15,396 nt of DNA, taken from positions 1-15,396 of the forward strand of contig CAKSJC010000019.1 in assembly GCA_934462885.1 (NCBI GenBank), given 5' to 3'. This document shows positions 1 to 8,650 of this stretch, in pieces. Source of the stretch: an uncultured Eubacteriales bacterium. Its GTDB lineage: Bacteria; Bacillota; Clostridia; Oscillospirales; CAG-272. Below the pieces are notes generated by a model. The model saw nothing but the letters and a program-made list of their open reading frames with translations, was not told the DNA's origin and did no database searches. The position numbers were made by a program, and so were the translations under genes. Numbering within the stretch: the stretch's first letter is position 1; every line of letters begins with the position of its first letter.

Positions 1-253
1 CATCTACTGCAACAACGTGAGGAGAGTGAATCGGGAAAGTTTTTTCCACGCCGCAACCGTAAGCTACGCGGCGAACCGTGAATGTTTCGGAGATTCCGCC
101 GCCGTGACGGGCGATAACGGTACCTTCGTACATCTGGATTCTTTCACGTGTACCTTCTTTAATGAGGTTGTGGACACGAACCGTGTCTCCGATATTGAAG
201 GCGGGTACTGTTTCCTTCAGTTGCTCACTTGCAAAAGCGTCGAGTTTGTTCAT
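1..253 (-). CDS. rplS: Ribosomal protein L19, N-terminal part (runs off the window)
   Basis: This gene encodes 50S subunit protein L19, which sits at the interface with the 30S subunit. Eighty-four codons are visible before the window edge, out of a family length of about 115. The start MNKLDAFASEQLKETVP is followed by FNIGDTVRVH, EGTRERIQMYEG, then GGGISETFTVRR and VEKTFPIHSP; these are the signature stretches of bacterial L19. The ATG at 253-251 is preceded by an AAAGGAG ribosome binding site (270-264) with a 10-nt gap, which supports this start. The gene is read leftwards, divergent from rpoB, with its own promoter and a roughly 95-nt leader. In many bacteria rplS lies in an rpsP-rimM-trmD-rplS operon; here it has its own promoter right upstream, so it can be expressed alone. 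The C-terminal third lies outside the window. Identification is certain from sequence. Confidence 0.97.
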   Translation of the reverse strand, partial: MNKLDAFASEQLKETVPAFNIGDTVRVHNLIKEGTRERIQMYEGTVIARHGGGISETFTVRRVAYGCGVEKTFPIHSPHVVAVD

Positions 254-280
254 TTCAGGTCGACTCCTTTCTGAAATTAA

Positions 281-337
281 AACATTCGTGCGGAGCTTCG
301 CAGAGGACTGTTTCAGCCGCATGCCCGTATGTTCGGG
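281..337 (-). promoter_or_regulatory. Candidate L19-type ribosomal protein leader
   Basis: The rplS 5' leader can fold. On the minus strand, AACAT (333-329) pairs with ATGTT (285-281) and TGCGG (321-317) pairs with CCGCA (293-289). A small hairpin CCCG/CGGG type (337-334 with 327-324) holds one outer-stem arm in its loop, so the two pairings would either compete or form a pseudoknot. Firmicutes are known to carry an L19 leader family upstream of rplS that is thought to bind L19 and repress it. Position and pairing fit, but I matched it from memory of the family and not by a covariance model. Confidence 0.55.
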
Positions 338-353
338 TGTGCGCGCAAATATT

Positions 354-382
354 ATTATAGCATAGCTTTTATTTTTTGGCAA
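354..382 (-). promoter_or_regulatory. rplS promoter
   Basis: On the minus strand TTGCCA (382-377) and TATAAT (359-354) are 17 bp apart, with TGC directly before the -10 box (extended -10). Transcription should begin near 347, leaving a leader of about 95 nt before the rplS ATG. This is a near-consensus housekeeping (sigma-A type) promoter. Confidence 0.85.
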
Positions 383-429
383 GGTTTTTTCGTATTTTAT
401 CCGACATTTTTCAGCTGCCTGCTATATAA

Positions 430-485
430 TTTACATATTGTTTACAATTAAAATTATTGTAAACTTTTTTGATATTATGTGTAAA
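430..485. repeat. TTTACA/TGTAAA repeat cluster between divergent promoters
   Basis: A perfect 9-bp inverted repeat, GTTTACAAT (440-448) and ATTGTAAAC (456-464), has a 7-bp AT spacer. Two more copies of its core lie outside it: TTTACA at 430-435, 11 bp before the copy at 441-446, and TGTAAA at 480-485, 22 bp after the copy at 458-463. These offsets are one and two helical turns. It lies about 50 bp upstream of the rplS -35 and about 40 bp upstream of the rpoB -35. It could be an operator or an AT-rich UP-like region. A T6 run follows at 465-470, but the stem is too AT-rich to be a convincing terminator. Confidence 0.5.
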
Positions 486-521
486 TAATGGAAGATGGCT
501 ATTGACAATTTCCGAATTTGC

Positions 522-550
522 TTGACTTTGAGGAAAAACCATGATAAAAT
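522..550 (+). promoter_or_regulatory. rpoB promoter
   Basis: TTGACT (522-527) and TAAAAT (545-550) are separated by 17 bp, with TGA immediately before the -10 (extended -10). The predicted transcript starts near 557 and has a leader of about 100 nt before rpoB. In that leader GCGC(576-579) and GCGC(586-589) could form a short hairpin around T6; I see no other clear element. The presence of this promoter means rpoBC is transcribed independently of any rplJL genes, which are not upstream here. Confidence 0.8.
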
Positions 551-658
551 CGTATACTGATGTAACTTCGCCCTTGCGCTTTTTTGCGCTATGTTCTATT
601 TAAAATTATATTAATATGAGAGCAGGGGCATAGTTTAGAAGAATGGAGTGATAGCTCG

Positions 659-3600
659 ATGGTCAGACCTCAGAAGGTTGGAAAAAACATACGAATGAGC
701 TTCTCAAAAATTGATGAGCCGCTTGAAATGCCAAGCCTTATCGAAGTTCAGAAGGAGTCTTTCGACTGGTTCCTCAAAACAGGACTTATGGAAGTTCTTG
801 AGGATGTTTCCCCTATAACCGACTACTCAGGAAATCTTTTTATTGATTTCGTGGGTTATTCGCTTGACTCAAAGCCTAAGTATCCCGTAGAAGAATGCAA
901 AGAACGCGACGTAAACTACGCCGCTCCGCTTAAAATAGACGTTCGTCTTACAAATAAGCTCACAGGCGAAGTTAAGCAGTCGTCAATATTCATGGGAGAT
1001 TTCCCGCTTATGACCGATAAAGGAACTTTCGTCATAAACGGCGCCGAAAGAGTCATAGTTTCCCAAATCGTTCGTTCCCCCGGAATCTATTACGAAAGCT
1101 CAATAGATAAATCAGGTAAAAAACTTTACGCGGCAACCGTTATCCCGTATCGCGGAGCATGGCTCGAATACGAAACGGACGCAAACGATATATTCTATGT
1201 AAGAATAGATAAAAACCGCAAGATTCCGGTAACTATTCTTATCAGAGCTCTCGGAATTCAAACGAGAGACGATATCGAGGAAGTGTTCGGAAAAGACCCC
1301 AAACTCATGAACACACTCGAAAAAGAGCCTTGCGAACAGCGCGCGATCGAAAACAAAACTTCTATAAGAGACGAAGCGCTTAAAGAGATTTATACAAAAC
1401 TTCGTCCCGGCGAACCCGCGATAGTAGAGTCCGCCGAGATACTCATGAACAGCCTTTTCTTCGATCCGAAGAGATATGATCTCTATCCGGTAGGTCGTCA
1501 TAAGTACGATAAAAAACTTGCGCTCGGACAGAGAATAGCGGGACTCACGCTCACTCGTCCGGTAATAAGCCCCGTAACCGGAGAGCTTCTGTTCGAAGAC
1601 GGACATCTCCTTACAAAAGACGACGCACTCGCTGTCGAACACGCAGGCGTTTGCGAAGTTTATGTAAAGACAGAGGACGCGGAAGAAGTAAAGGTATTCT
1701 CAAACGGAGCGGTTGATCCCGTTTATATCCTCGGATATGATCTTCACGACTCAGGCGTCGCCGAAAAGTGCCGTCTCGACGTTCTCTCGGAGATCATCGA
1801 AAACTGCGCGGGCGACGAAGAAGCTGTCCGCGCGGAAGCTAAGCGCAGAATTGCGGAACTTTGCCCGAAGCATATCACAAGAGAAGATATACTTTCTTCA
1901 ATAAATTACCTTATCGCACTGTCTCACGACATCGGCACGACCGACGATATCGACCACCTCGGAAACAGACGTCTCCGTTCGGTCGGAGAGCTTCTTCAGA
2001 ACCAGCTCAGAATAGGGTTGGCGAGAATGGACAAGATCGTCAAGGAAAGAATGAACATCCAGGACAGCGAATCGCTTGCACCGCAGGCTCTTATCAATAT
2101 CAGACCCGTTGTTACCGCGATACGCGAATTTTTCGGAAGCTCTCCTCTTTCTCAGTTCATGGATCAGAACAACCCCCTTGCGGAGCTTACTCACAAGAGA
2201 CGTCTTTCCGCGCTCGGTCCCGGCGGTCTTTCGCGTGACAGAGCGTCGTTTGAAGTACGTGACGTTCATTACACGCACTACGGAAGAATGTGTCCTATCG
2301 AGACTCCCGAAGGTCCGAATATCGGTCTTATTTCATACCTTGCAACTTACGCGAAAATTTCAAAGTACGGCTTTATCGAAGCTCCTTACCGCAAGGTAGT
2401 TCACGAAACTCTTGAGGACGGCACGGTTCGCCACAGAGTAACGGATGAGATCGAATATATGACTGCCGACATTGAGGATAACTATATTGTGGCTCAGGCA
2501 AATGAGCCTCTTGACGCAAATATGTGCTTCAAGAATAAGAAAGTTACGGCACGTAACCGCGCCGAGATCATCCAGACAGATCCCGCAAACGTTTCCCTTA
2601 TGGACGTATCGCCGAAGATGGTTGTTTCCGTAGCTACCGCTATGATCCCGTTCCTTGAGAACGATGACAACTCCCGTGCGCTCATGGGCTCGAACATGCA
2701 GAAGCAGGCGGTTCCGCTTCTGACGACGGATTCTCCGATCGTCGGAACCGGTATGGAGCATAAGGCGGCTATCGACTCCGGCGTTGTCGTTGTCTGCGAA
2801 AACGGAGGCTGGGTCGAAAGCGTTACTGCCGACGAGATCGTTGTTCACTGCGACGACGGTCATAAAGATACCTACCATCTCATTAAGTTCAAAAGATCGA
2901 ACCAGGGAACCTGCGTAAACCAAAGACCTATTGTAAATCAGGGCGAGAGAGTTGAAGCAGGTCAGATAATAGCAGACGGTCCTGCGACATCCGAGGGCGA
3001 AGTGGCTCTGGGAAAGAACGCCCTTATAGGCTTCATGACATGGGAAGGCTACAACTACGAGGACGCCGTTCTTCTTAACGAAAGACTTGTCCGCGACGAC
3101 GTGTATACTTCGATCCACATTGAAGAATATTCACACGAAGCGAGAGATACAAAGCTCGGACCGGAAGAGATAACGCGCGAGATCCCGAACGTCGGAGACG
3201 ACGCGCTTAAGGATCTTACGGCGGACGGTATCATAAAGAAAGGTACCGAAGTCCGCGCTGGCGATATCCTTGTCGGTAAGGTTACTCCCAAGGGCGAAAC
3301 GGAGCTTACGGCTGAAGAAAGACTTCTGCGCGCCATCTTCGGCGAAAAGGCAAGAGAAGTCCGCGATACCTCCCTCAGAGTTCCCCACGGCGAACAGGGT
3401 ATCGTAGTAGACGTAAAAGAATTCACGAGAGAAGCCGGAGACGAGCTTCCTCCGGGAGTCAATAAAGTAGTAAGAGTTTATATCGCGCAGAAGAGAAAGA
3501 TTTCGGTCGGCGACAAAATGGCGGGCCGTCACGGTAACAAAGGTGTCGTATCCCGTATCCTTCCGCCGGAAGATATGCCTTTCCTTCCCGATGGTACTCC

Positions 3601-4588
3601 TCTTGATATCGTTCTTAACCCGCTCGGCGTTCCTTCCCGAATGAATATCGGACAGGTGCTTGAAGTACACCTCGGTATCGCGGCGAAGAAGCTCGGATGG
3701 AAAATCATGACGCCCGTGTTCGACGGCGCAACGGAAGCGGACATCTCCGAATGTCTGAAGCTTGCCGGACTCGACCGCGACGTTATGAAGAACGAAAACG
3801 TAAACGGCAAGAACCTATTTGAGGAAATAATCGACCCCGCAACCGGAATACGGGATCTTCGTCCCATTATCGGCGATGAAAGAGAAGACGCGGAACATCT
3901 TGAAGAACTCCGCCTTGCCGGAAAACTTAAGGTAGTCGACGGTAAGACCATACTTTACGACGGACGGACAGGCGTTCCGTTCGATAACCCGGTAACTGTC
4001 GGAATCATGTACTACCTCAAGCTTCACCATTTGGTTGACGATAAGATTCATGCACGTTCTACAGGTCCTTACTCACTCGTTACACAGCAGCCTCTCGGCG
4101 GTAAAGCTCAGTTCGGCGGTCAGCGTTTCGGAGAAATGGAAGTATGGGCTCTCGAAGCATACGGCGCAGCATATACTCTTCAGGAGATACTTACGGTTAA
4201 GTCGGACGACACAATAGGCCGAGTCAAGACTTACGAAGCGATCGTGAAGGGACAGAATATACCTACTCCCGGAGTTCCCGAGGCATTCAAGGTGCTTGTG
4301 AAAGAGCTTCAGTCTCTTGCTCTTGATATTAAGGTGCTCGGAGAAAACGGAGAAGAGATAGAGCTTTCAACTATCGGAGAAGACGATCTTGAAGCTCCAA
4401 ATATCGTATCCGACGGAGACGACATTTCCGAAGCGGATGTCGGAACGGCGGTTGAAACCGACGATATGTATAAATCATATCAGGAAGAGAATCCGGAAAA
4501 TCAGGAAGAACCCGACGACGACGTGCTCTTTGCGGCAGACCGCGGCGAGTATGACTTCGATACAATGGAGGATCTTGACGAATTTTAA
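659..4588 (+). CDS. rpoB: DNA-directed RNA polymerase subunit beta
   Basis: This is the beta subunit of RNA polymerase: with beta-prime it forms the active site, binds the nascent RNA and is the rifampicin target. The 1309-residue protein is longer than B. subtilis RpoB (about 1193), partly through an acidic C-terminal tail (residues ~1241-1309). The start MVRPQKVGKNIRMSFSKIDE matches the family, and GGAG (645-648) lies 10 nt before the ATG. The rifampicin region spans 493-524; residues equivalent to E. coli Q513, D516, H526, R529 and S531 (Q499, D502, H512, R515, S517) are wild type, so rifampicin sensitivity is expected. Pro496 occupies the E. coli Gln510 position. GDKMAGRHGNKGV (951-963) carries the two active-site lysines, K953 and K961. 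GYNYEDA is at 797-803 and the clamp segment follows residue ~1130. It is the first gene of the rpoBC operon. Confidence 0.99.
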   Translation: MVRPQKVGKNIRMSFSKIDEPLEMPSLIEVQKESFDWFLKTGLMEVLEDVSPITDYSGNLFIDFVGYSLDSKPKYPVEECKERDVNYAAPLKIDVRLTNKLTGEVKQSSIFMGDFPLMTDKGTFVINGAERVIVSQIVRSPGIYYESSIDKSGKKLYAATVIPYRGAWLEYETDANDIFYVRIDKNRKIPVTILIRALGIQTRDDIEEVFGKDPKLMNTLEKEPCEQRAIENKTSIRDEALKEIYTKLRPGEPAIVESAEILMNSLFFDPKRYDLYPVGRHKYDKKLALGQRIAGLTLTRPVISPVTGELLFEDGHLLTKDDALAVEHAGVCEVYVKTEDAEEVKVFSNGAVDPVYILGYDLHDSGVAEKCRLDVLSEIIENCAGDEEAVRAEAKRRIAELCPKHITREDILSSINYLIALSHDIGTTDDIDHLGNRRLRSVGELLQNQLRIGLARMDKIVKERMNIQDSESLAPQALINIRPVVTAIREFFGSSPLSQFMDQNNPLAELTHKRRLSALGPGGLSRDRASFEVRDVHYTHYGRMCPIETPEGPNIGLISYLATYAKISKYGFIEAPYRKVVHETLEDGTVRHRVTDEIEYMTADIEDNYIVAQANEPLDANMCFKNKKVTARNRAEIIQTDPANVSLMDVSPKMVVSVATAMIPFLENDDNSRALMGSNMQKQAVPLLTTDSPIVGTGMEHKAAIDSGVVVVCENGGWVESVTADEIVVHCDDGHKDTYHLIKFKRSNQGTCVNQRPIVNQGERVEAGQIIADGPATSEGEVALGKNALIGFMTWEGYNYEDAVLLNERLVRDDVYTSIHIEEYSHEARDTKLGPEEITREIPNVGDDALKDLTADGIIKKGTEVRAGDILVGKVTPKGETELTAEERLLRAIFGEKAREVRDTSLRVPHGEQGIVVDVKEFTREAGDELPPGVNKVVRVYIAQKRKISVGDKMAGRHGNKGVVSRILPPEDMPFLPDGTPLDIVLNPLGVPSRMNIGQVLEVHLGIAAKKLGWKIMTPVFDGATEADISECLKLAGLDRDVMKNENVNGKNLFEEIIDPATGIRDLRPIIGDEREDAEHLEELRLAGKLKVVDGKTILYDGRTGVPFDNPVTVGIMYYLKLHHLVDDKIHARSTGPYSLVTQQPLGGKAQFGGQRFGEMEVWALEAYGAAYTLQEILTVKSDDTIGRVKTYEAIVKGQNIPTPGVPEAFKVLVKELQSLALDIKVLGENGEEIELSTIGEDDLEAPNIVSDGDDISEADVGTAVETDDMYKSYQEENPENQEEPDDDVLFAADRGEYDFDTMEDLDEF

Positions 4589-4802
4589 TTGACGGCGCAG
4601 GAAACGGAGAATGTCCGCAGACGAAAGTTTGGGGAGTGCTCCGCCCGAGGCGTTCGGACGTTTTTCTTCTGCGGATTCCGCGGAGGAGAAACGCCGCTGC
4701 CGCTGTCCGAAATATCCCGAGAAACAGCAGTTCCGCGTTTTTTTCGGCGGAGCAATCGTCTTTCATTTAATAAAGAAAAATTCAAGAGAAGGTATACTGT
4801 CA
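4589..4802 (+). other. Structured rpoB-rpoC spacer
   Basis: This 214-nt GC-rich spacer is long for rpoB-rpoC and contains nested inverted repeats. Stem A pairs TCCGCAGA (4614-4621) with TCTGCGGA (4668-4675) and continues past one mismatch as GAAAG (4623-4627) with TTTTC (4662-4666). Stem B pairs CGCGGA (4679-4684) with TCCGCG (4732-4737), contains GCTGT/ACAGC (4702-4706 with 4724-4728), and is followed directly by T7 (4738-4744), like an intrinsic terminator. Stem C pairs TGCTCCGCC (4637-4645) with GGCGGAGCA (4746-4754) and is incompatible with stem A. The spacer also stays open in the rpoC frame from an ATG at 4611, but that extension has no resemblance to RpoC. It may be an attenuator, an RNA processing site or a dispersed palindromic repeat. 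Confidence 0.6.
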
Positions 4803-7800
4803 ATGGAACGCAATGTATTTGATTCTATAAAAATAGGTCTGGCGTCTCCGGAAATGATCAGAAGCTGGTCGCACGGCGAGGTCAAAAAGCCCGAAACGAT
4901 CAACTACCGTACACTCAAAGCAGAACGAGACGGTCTTTTCTGCGAAAGGATCTTCGGTCCCACAAAGGACTGGGAATGCCTTTGCGGTAAATATAAGCGT
5001 ATAAGACATAAAGGAAAAATCTGCGAAAAGTGCGGAGTTGAAGTAACTCAGAAAAAAGTGCGCCGCGAAAGAATGGGACATATTGAGCTAGCCGCTCCGG
5101 TTTCCCATATCTGGTATTTCCGCGCTGTCCCCTCGCGCATGGGTCTTTTGCTCGATATTTCTCCGAGATTGCTCGAAAAAGTACTCTATTTTGCTTCATA
5201 TATAGTAATAGATCCGGGAAACACACCGCTTGCAAAGTATCAGCTTCTTAAAGAAAGCGAATACAGACAGGCTTACGATAAATACGAAAACGACTTCCGC
5301 GTCGGAATGGGCGCTCAGGCTGTAAAAGAGCTTCTTGCGGAGCTTGATATAAACGCGCTGTCCGAACAGCTTAAGACTGAGCTTGTAAACGCGACGGGTC
5401 AGAAGAAAATCCGTATCATAAAGAGACTCGAAGTAGTCGAAGCTTTCCGTAAATCCGGAAACCGCCCCGAATGGATGATCATGGATGTGATCCCGGTAAT
5501 TCCGCCGGAAATACGCCCCATGGTACAGCTTGACGGCGGACGTTTCGCGGCTTCCGATATAAACGATCTTTACAGAAGAATAATTAACAGAAATAACCGT
5601 CTGAAAAGACTTATTGAACTCCACGCTCCCGATATCATCATACGTAACGAAAAGCGTATGCTTCAGGAAGCGGTAGACGCGCTTATCGATAACGGCCGCC
5701 GCGGCAAACCCGTAACGGGACCGTCAAACCGTCCTCTTAAATCTCTCTCCGAAATGCTCAGAGGTAAGCAGGGACGTTTCCGTCAAAACCTTCTCGGTAA
5801 ACGTGTCGACTATTCGGGCCGTTCCGTTATCGTCGTAGGTCCCGATCTTAAAATTTACCAGTGCGGTCTTCCTAAGGAAATGGCTCTTGAACTCTTCAAG
5901 CCGTTTGTTATGAAGCGCCTTGTCGAGACGGGTAAAGCTTCAAACATTAAGGAAGCAAAGAAGAAGGTCGAAAAGGTAAATCCCGATGTTTGGGACGCAC
6001 TCGAAAACGTAATAAAATCACATCCCGTTCTTCTTAACCGCGCACCGACGCTTCACAGACTTTCTATTCAGGCATTCGAACCCGTACTCGTTGAGGGTAA
6101 GGCTATAAAGCTCCACCCTCTCGTATGTAAAGCGTTCAACGCCGACTTTGACGGCGACCAGATGCCTGTACATGTTCCGCTTTCCGCAGAAGCTCAGGCG
6201 GAAGCGAGATTCCTTATGCTTTCCGCAAACAACCTGTTAAAACCTGTCGACGGACGCGCTATCGCCGTTCCTTCGCAGGATATGGTTTTGGGTTCTTTCT
6301 ATCTCACTCTCGATAAGCCGGGTGAACTCGGAGATACGGGAGATCCCGAACATCCGAGAATGTACCGCGACTTTGACGAAGCTATGATGGCTTATGAAAA
6401 CGGACTTCTCGGACTCCACGCCCCGATCGAAATCCGCATGACAAAAGTGATAAACGGAGTGGAAAAAACAGGGCGCGTAGTCGGAACGCTCGGAAGATTC
6501 ATCTTCAACCGCCCTATTCCGCAGGACCTCGGTTACGTCGACAGATCTAAGCCGGAAAACGAATTCAAGCTTGAAATCGACTTTGTAACAAGCTCAGGCA
6601 AGCTTTCCGATATAGTCGACAGATGTATCAGACATCACGGATTTGCCGTAACCGCAGCGGTTCTCGACGAAATCAAGGCTATGGGTTACAAGTATTCCAC
6701 AAGAGGATCGATTTCGATCTCCGTTGCGGATATGACGATTCCGAAAGAAAAATACGCGATAATCGCACAGTCGGAAAAGAACGTAGATATAATCTCGAAG
6801 AGATTTATGCGAGGAGAGCTGACAGAGGAAGAACGCTATAAGAGCGTCATCGACCTCTGGAACAGAACGACCGACGATGTCGTCGCCGCTCTCCAGGCAA
6901 ACTTTGACAGATACAACCCGATTAAGATGATGGCAGACTCCGGTGCCCGCGGTTCAATGACTCAGATGCGTCAGCTTGCGGGTATGCGCGGACTTATGTT
7001 CGCGACAAACGGACGAACCATCGAAATCCCGATCAAGTCAAACTTCCGTGAAGGTCTGTCGATACTTGAATACTTTATGGCTGCAAAAGGAGCGCGCAAA
7101 TCGCTTTCCGATACCGCTCTTAAAACTGCCGACTCGGGTTACCTGACAAGACGTCTTGTAGACGTCGCTCAGGACGTTATAATCCGCGAGGAGGACTGCG
7201 GCGCAACGCACGGTATCTGGGTATCATCGATCAATGTCGACAATACAATGGTCGAGCCTCTTAAGGACAGACTTATCGGGCGTTACACGATAGGAAACGT
7301 TGTCGATCCCGCAACGGGAGAAGTCATAGTTGAAAACAATACGATGATCACTGAACCTCAGGCTCAGGCGATCGTTAACGCAGGTATTGAAAGAGTACAC
7401 ATCCGTACAGTGCTTCAGTGCAACTCCCACCATGGAGTATGCGCTCACTGCTACGGCGCGAATCTTGCCAGCGACAAACCCGTCAATGTCGGCGAGTCGG
7501 TCGGTATCATTGCGGCTCAGTCGATCGGTGAACCCGGTACGCAGCTTACGATGCGTACATTCCATACGGGCGGCGTCGCTGCTGCGAACATCACACAGGG
7601 TCTTCCCCGAGTCGAGGAGCTCTTTGAAGCGAGAAAGCCGAAAAAGACCGCTATCGTTGCGGAAACATCCGGCATGATCACGATTACTCCCGTTAAAAAG
7701 ACAAACAATATCACAATTACCCCCGACGACGGCGCAGAAGAGATCGTTTACCAGATTCCGTTCGGAACGAGCATCGTCGTCGAAGACGGTCAGCATGTGA

Positions 7801-8531
7801 ACGCAGGAAACGCTCTTACCGAAGGAGACAAGAACCCCGCGGATATCCTCCGCATCAACGGTATAGACGCGGTGTACGATTATATTCTTCTTGAAGTTCA
7901 GAAGGTGTACCGCAGCCAGGGTATCAATATCAACGATAAGCACATCGAAGTTATTGCCCGTCAGATGACAAGAAAGATAAAAGTTGACGAAGAAGGAGAT
8001 ACGCCTCTCTTCTCAGGCTCAACAATCAACCTGAACGAGTTTTACAAAGCGAATGACGAGATCGAACGCAGAATTGCCGCCGGCGAAGTCGGACTTCGCA
8101 AAGCAACCGGCGAACCGGTGCTTCTCGGTATTACAAAAGCATCGCTTCTTACCGAGTCTTTCCTGTCGGCAGCTTCATTCCAGGAAACAACGAAGGTTCT
8201 TACAGAAGCCGCTATCAAAGGAAAACAAGACCACCTCATGGCGCTTAAGGAAAATGTTCTTATCGGCCGCCTGATTCCTGCCGGAACAGGTATGGATTGT
8301 TACAGACAAGTCGAAGTTGCAAGAACAAATCCGCTTGATTCTCCGATCATAGACCTTAATTTCGACGAAATCGATGACATTAATAAAGCCGAAGACGCCG
8401 TAAATGCGCCCGATGAAGAGCTTGAGTTTTATGATGAGGATATGGACAACGCGGATGAGATCGAAGATACAGATGACGCGGACGCCGAAAATAACGACGT
8501 AGAGTACGACGACAGCGATATCATCGAGTAA
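4803..8531 (+). CDS. rpoC: DNA-directed RNA polymerase subunit beta-prime
   Basis: Beta-prime carries the catalytic magnesium site of RNA polymerase. I place the start at the ATG at 4803 (1242 residues), not the in-frame ATG at 4611, because MERNVFDSIKIGLASPEMIR aligns with the conserved RpoC N-terminus and GAGAAGG (4786-4792) lies 10 nt upstream. Zinc site 1 is C59, C61, C74, C77. The catalytic NADFDGDQM lies at 446-454 with D448, D450 and D452. GARGSM at 714-719 starts the bridge-helix region, the trigger loop follows at ~751-790, and zinc site 2 is C799, C873, C880, C883. No large lineage insertion is obvious. The last ~50 residues are about half Asp/Glu. It is the second gene of the rpoBC operon. 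No L7Ae-like gene follows it, unlike B. subtilis. Confidence 0.98.
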   Translation: MERNVFDSIKIGLASPEMIRSWSHGEVKKPETINYRTLKAERDGLFCERIFGPTKDWECLCGKYKRIRHKGKICEKCGVEVTQKKVRRERMGHIELAAPVSHIWYFRAVPSRMGLLLDISPRLLEKVLYFASYIVIDPGNTPLAKYQLLKESEYRQAYDKYENDFRVGMGAQAVKELLAELDINALSEQLKTELVNATGQKKIRIIKRLEVVEAFRKSGNRPEWMIMDVIPVIPPEIRPMVQLDGGRFAASDINDLYRRIINRNNRLKRLIELHAPDIIIRNEKRMLQEAVDALIDNGRRGKPVTGPSNRPLKSLSEMLRGKQGRFRQNLLGKRVDYSGRSVIVVGPDLKIYQCGLPKEMALELFKPFVMKRLVETGKASNIKEAKKKVEKVNPDVWDALENVIKSHPVLLNRAPTLHRLSIQAFEPVLVEGKAIKLHPLVCKAFNADFDGDQMPVHVPLSAEAQAEARFLMLSANNLLKPVDGRAIAVPSQDMVLGSFYLTLDKPGELGDTGDPEHPRMYRDFDEAMMAYENGLLGLHAPIEIRMTKVINGVEKTGRVVGTLGRFIFNRPIPQDLGYVDRSKPENEFKLEIDFVTSSGKLSDIVDRCIRHHGFAVTAAVLDEIKAMGYKYSTRGSISISVADMTIPKEKYAIIAQSEKNVDIISKRFMRGELTEEERYKSVIDLWNRTTDDVVAALQANFDRYNPIKMMADSGARGSMTQMRQLAGMRGLMFATNGRTIEIPIKSNFREGLSILEYFMAAKGARKSLSDTALKTADSGYLTRRLVDVAQDVIIREEDCGATHGIWVSSINVDNTMVEPLKDRLIGRYTIGNVVDPATGEVIVENNTMITEPQAQAIVNAGIERVHIRTVLQCNSHHGVCAHCYGANLASDKPVNVGESVGIIAAQSIGEPGTQLTMRTFHTGGVAAANITQGLPRVEELFEARKPKKTAIVAETSGMITITPVKKTNNITITPDDGAEEIVYQIPFGTSIVVEDGQHVNAGNALTEGDKNPADILRINGIDAVYDYILLEVQKVYRSQGININDKHIEVIARQMTRKIKVDEEGDTPLFSGSTINLNEFYKANDEIERRIAAGEVGLRKATGEPVLLGITKASLLTESFLSAASFQETTKVLTEAAIKGKQDHLMALKENVLIGRLIPAGTGMDCYRQVEVARTNPLDSPIIDLNFDEIDDINKAEDAVNAPDEELEFYDEDMDNADEIEDTDDADAENNDVEYDDSDIIE

Positions 8532-8596
8532 TGAAATGACAAAACGGCAGAGCGGAGGAACGATTCCGTTCGCATGACGCGACAATAAAAGAATTG

Positions 8597-8643
8597 CTTC
8601 TGCGGCGCTTGTATCCGATAAGCGGATGTGAGTGCCGCAGAAG
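8597..8643 (+). other. Long 21-bp hairpin downstream of rpoC
   Basis: CTTCTGCGGC (8597-8606) and GCCGCAGAAG (8634-8643) are perfect complements. Between them, six positions pair with wobbles (8607-8612 with 8628-8633) and ATCCG (8613-8617) pairs with CGGAT (8623-8627) around the loop ATAAG. The result is one continuous 21-bp RNA stem with a 5-nt loop. Only three Ts follow, so it is not a classical terminator. A stem this long and regular is a plausible RNase III processing site or 3' stabiliser for rpoBC mRNA; that role is inference. Confidence 0.7.
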
Positions 8644-8650
8644 TTTCGTC

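Noticed and set aside
440..470. AT-rich inverted repeat plus T6 as an intrinsic terminator
   Set aside because: It lies between divergent promoters with no gene reading into it, and the stem has only two G-C pairs per arm.
493..500. Possible rifampicin-resistance change in RpoB
   Set aside because: (Positions are residues of RpoB.) Only Pro496 at the E. coli Gln510 position differs; all main resistance residues are wild type.
502..507. A second TTGACA upstream of rpoB
   Set aside because: No -10-like hexamer lies 16-18 bp downstream; the element at 522-550 is far better.
2360..3118. Long open frames on the minus strand inside rpoB, rpoC, fusA and tuf
   Set aside because: They lie antisense to conserved genes, have no recognisable protein features and reflect codon bias of the real genes.
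4611..4802. In-frame 64-codon N-terminal extension of rpoC from ATG 4611, with a weak AGGA upstream
   Set aside because: The extension does not resemble RpoC, its DNA is dominated by inverted repeats, and the conserved start at 4803 has its own ribosome binding site.
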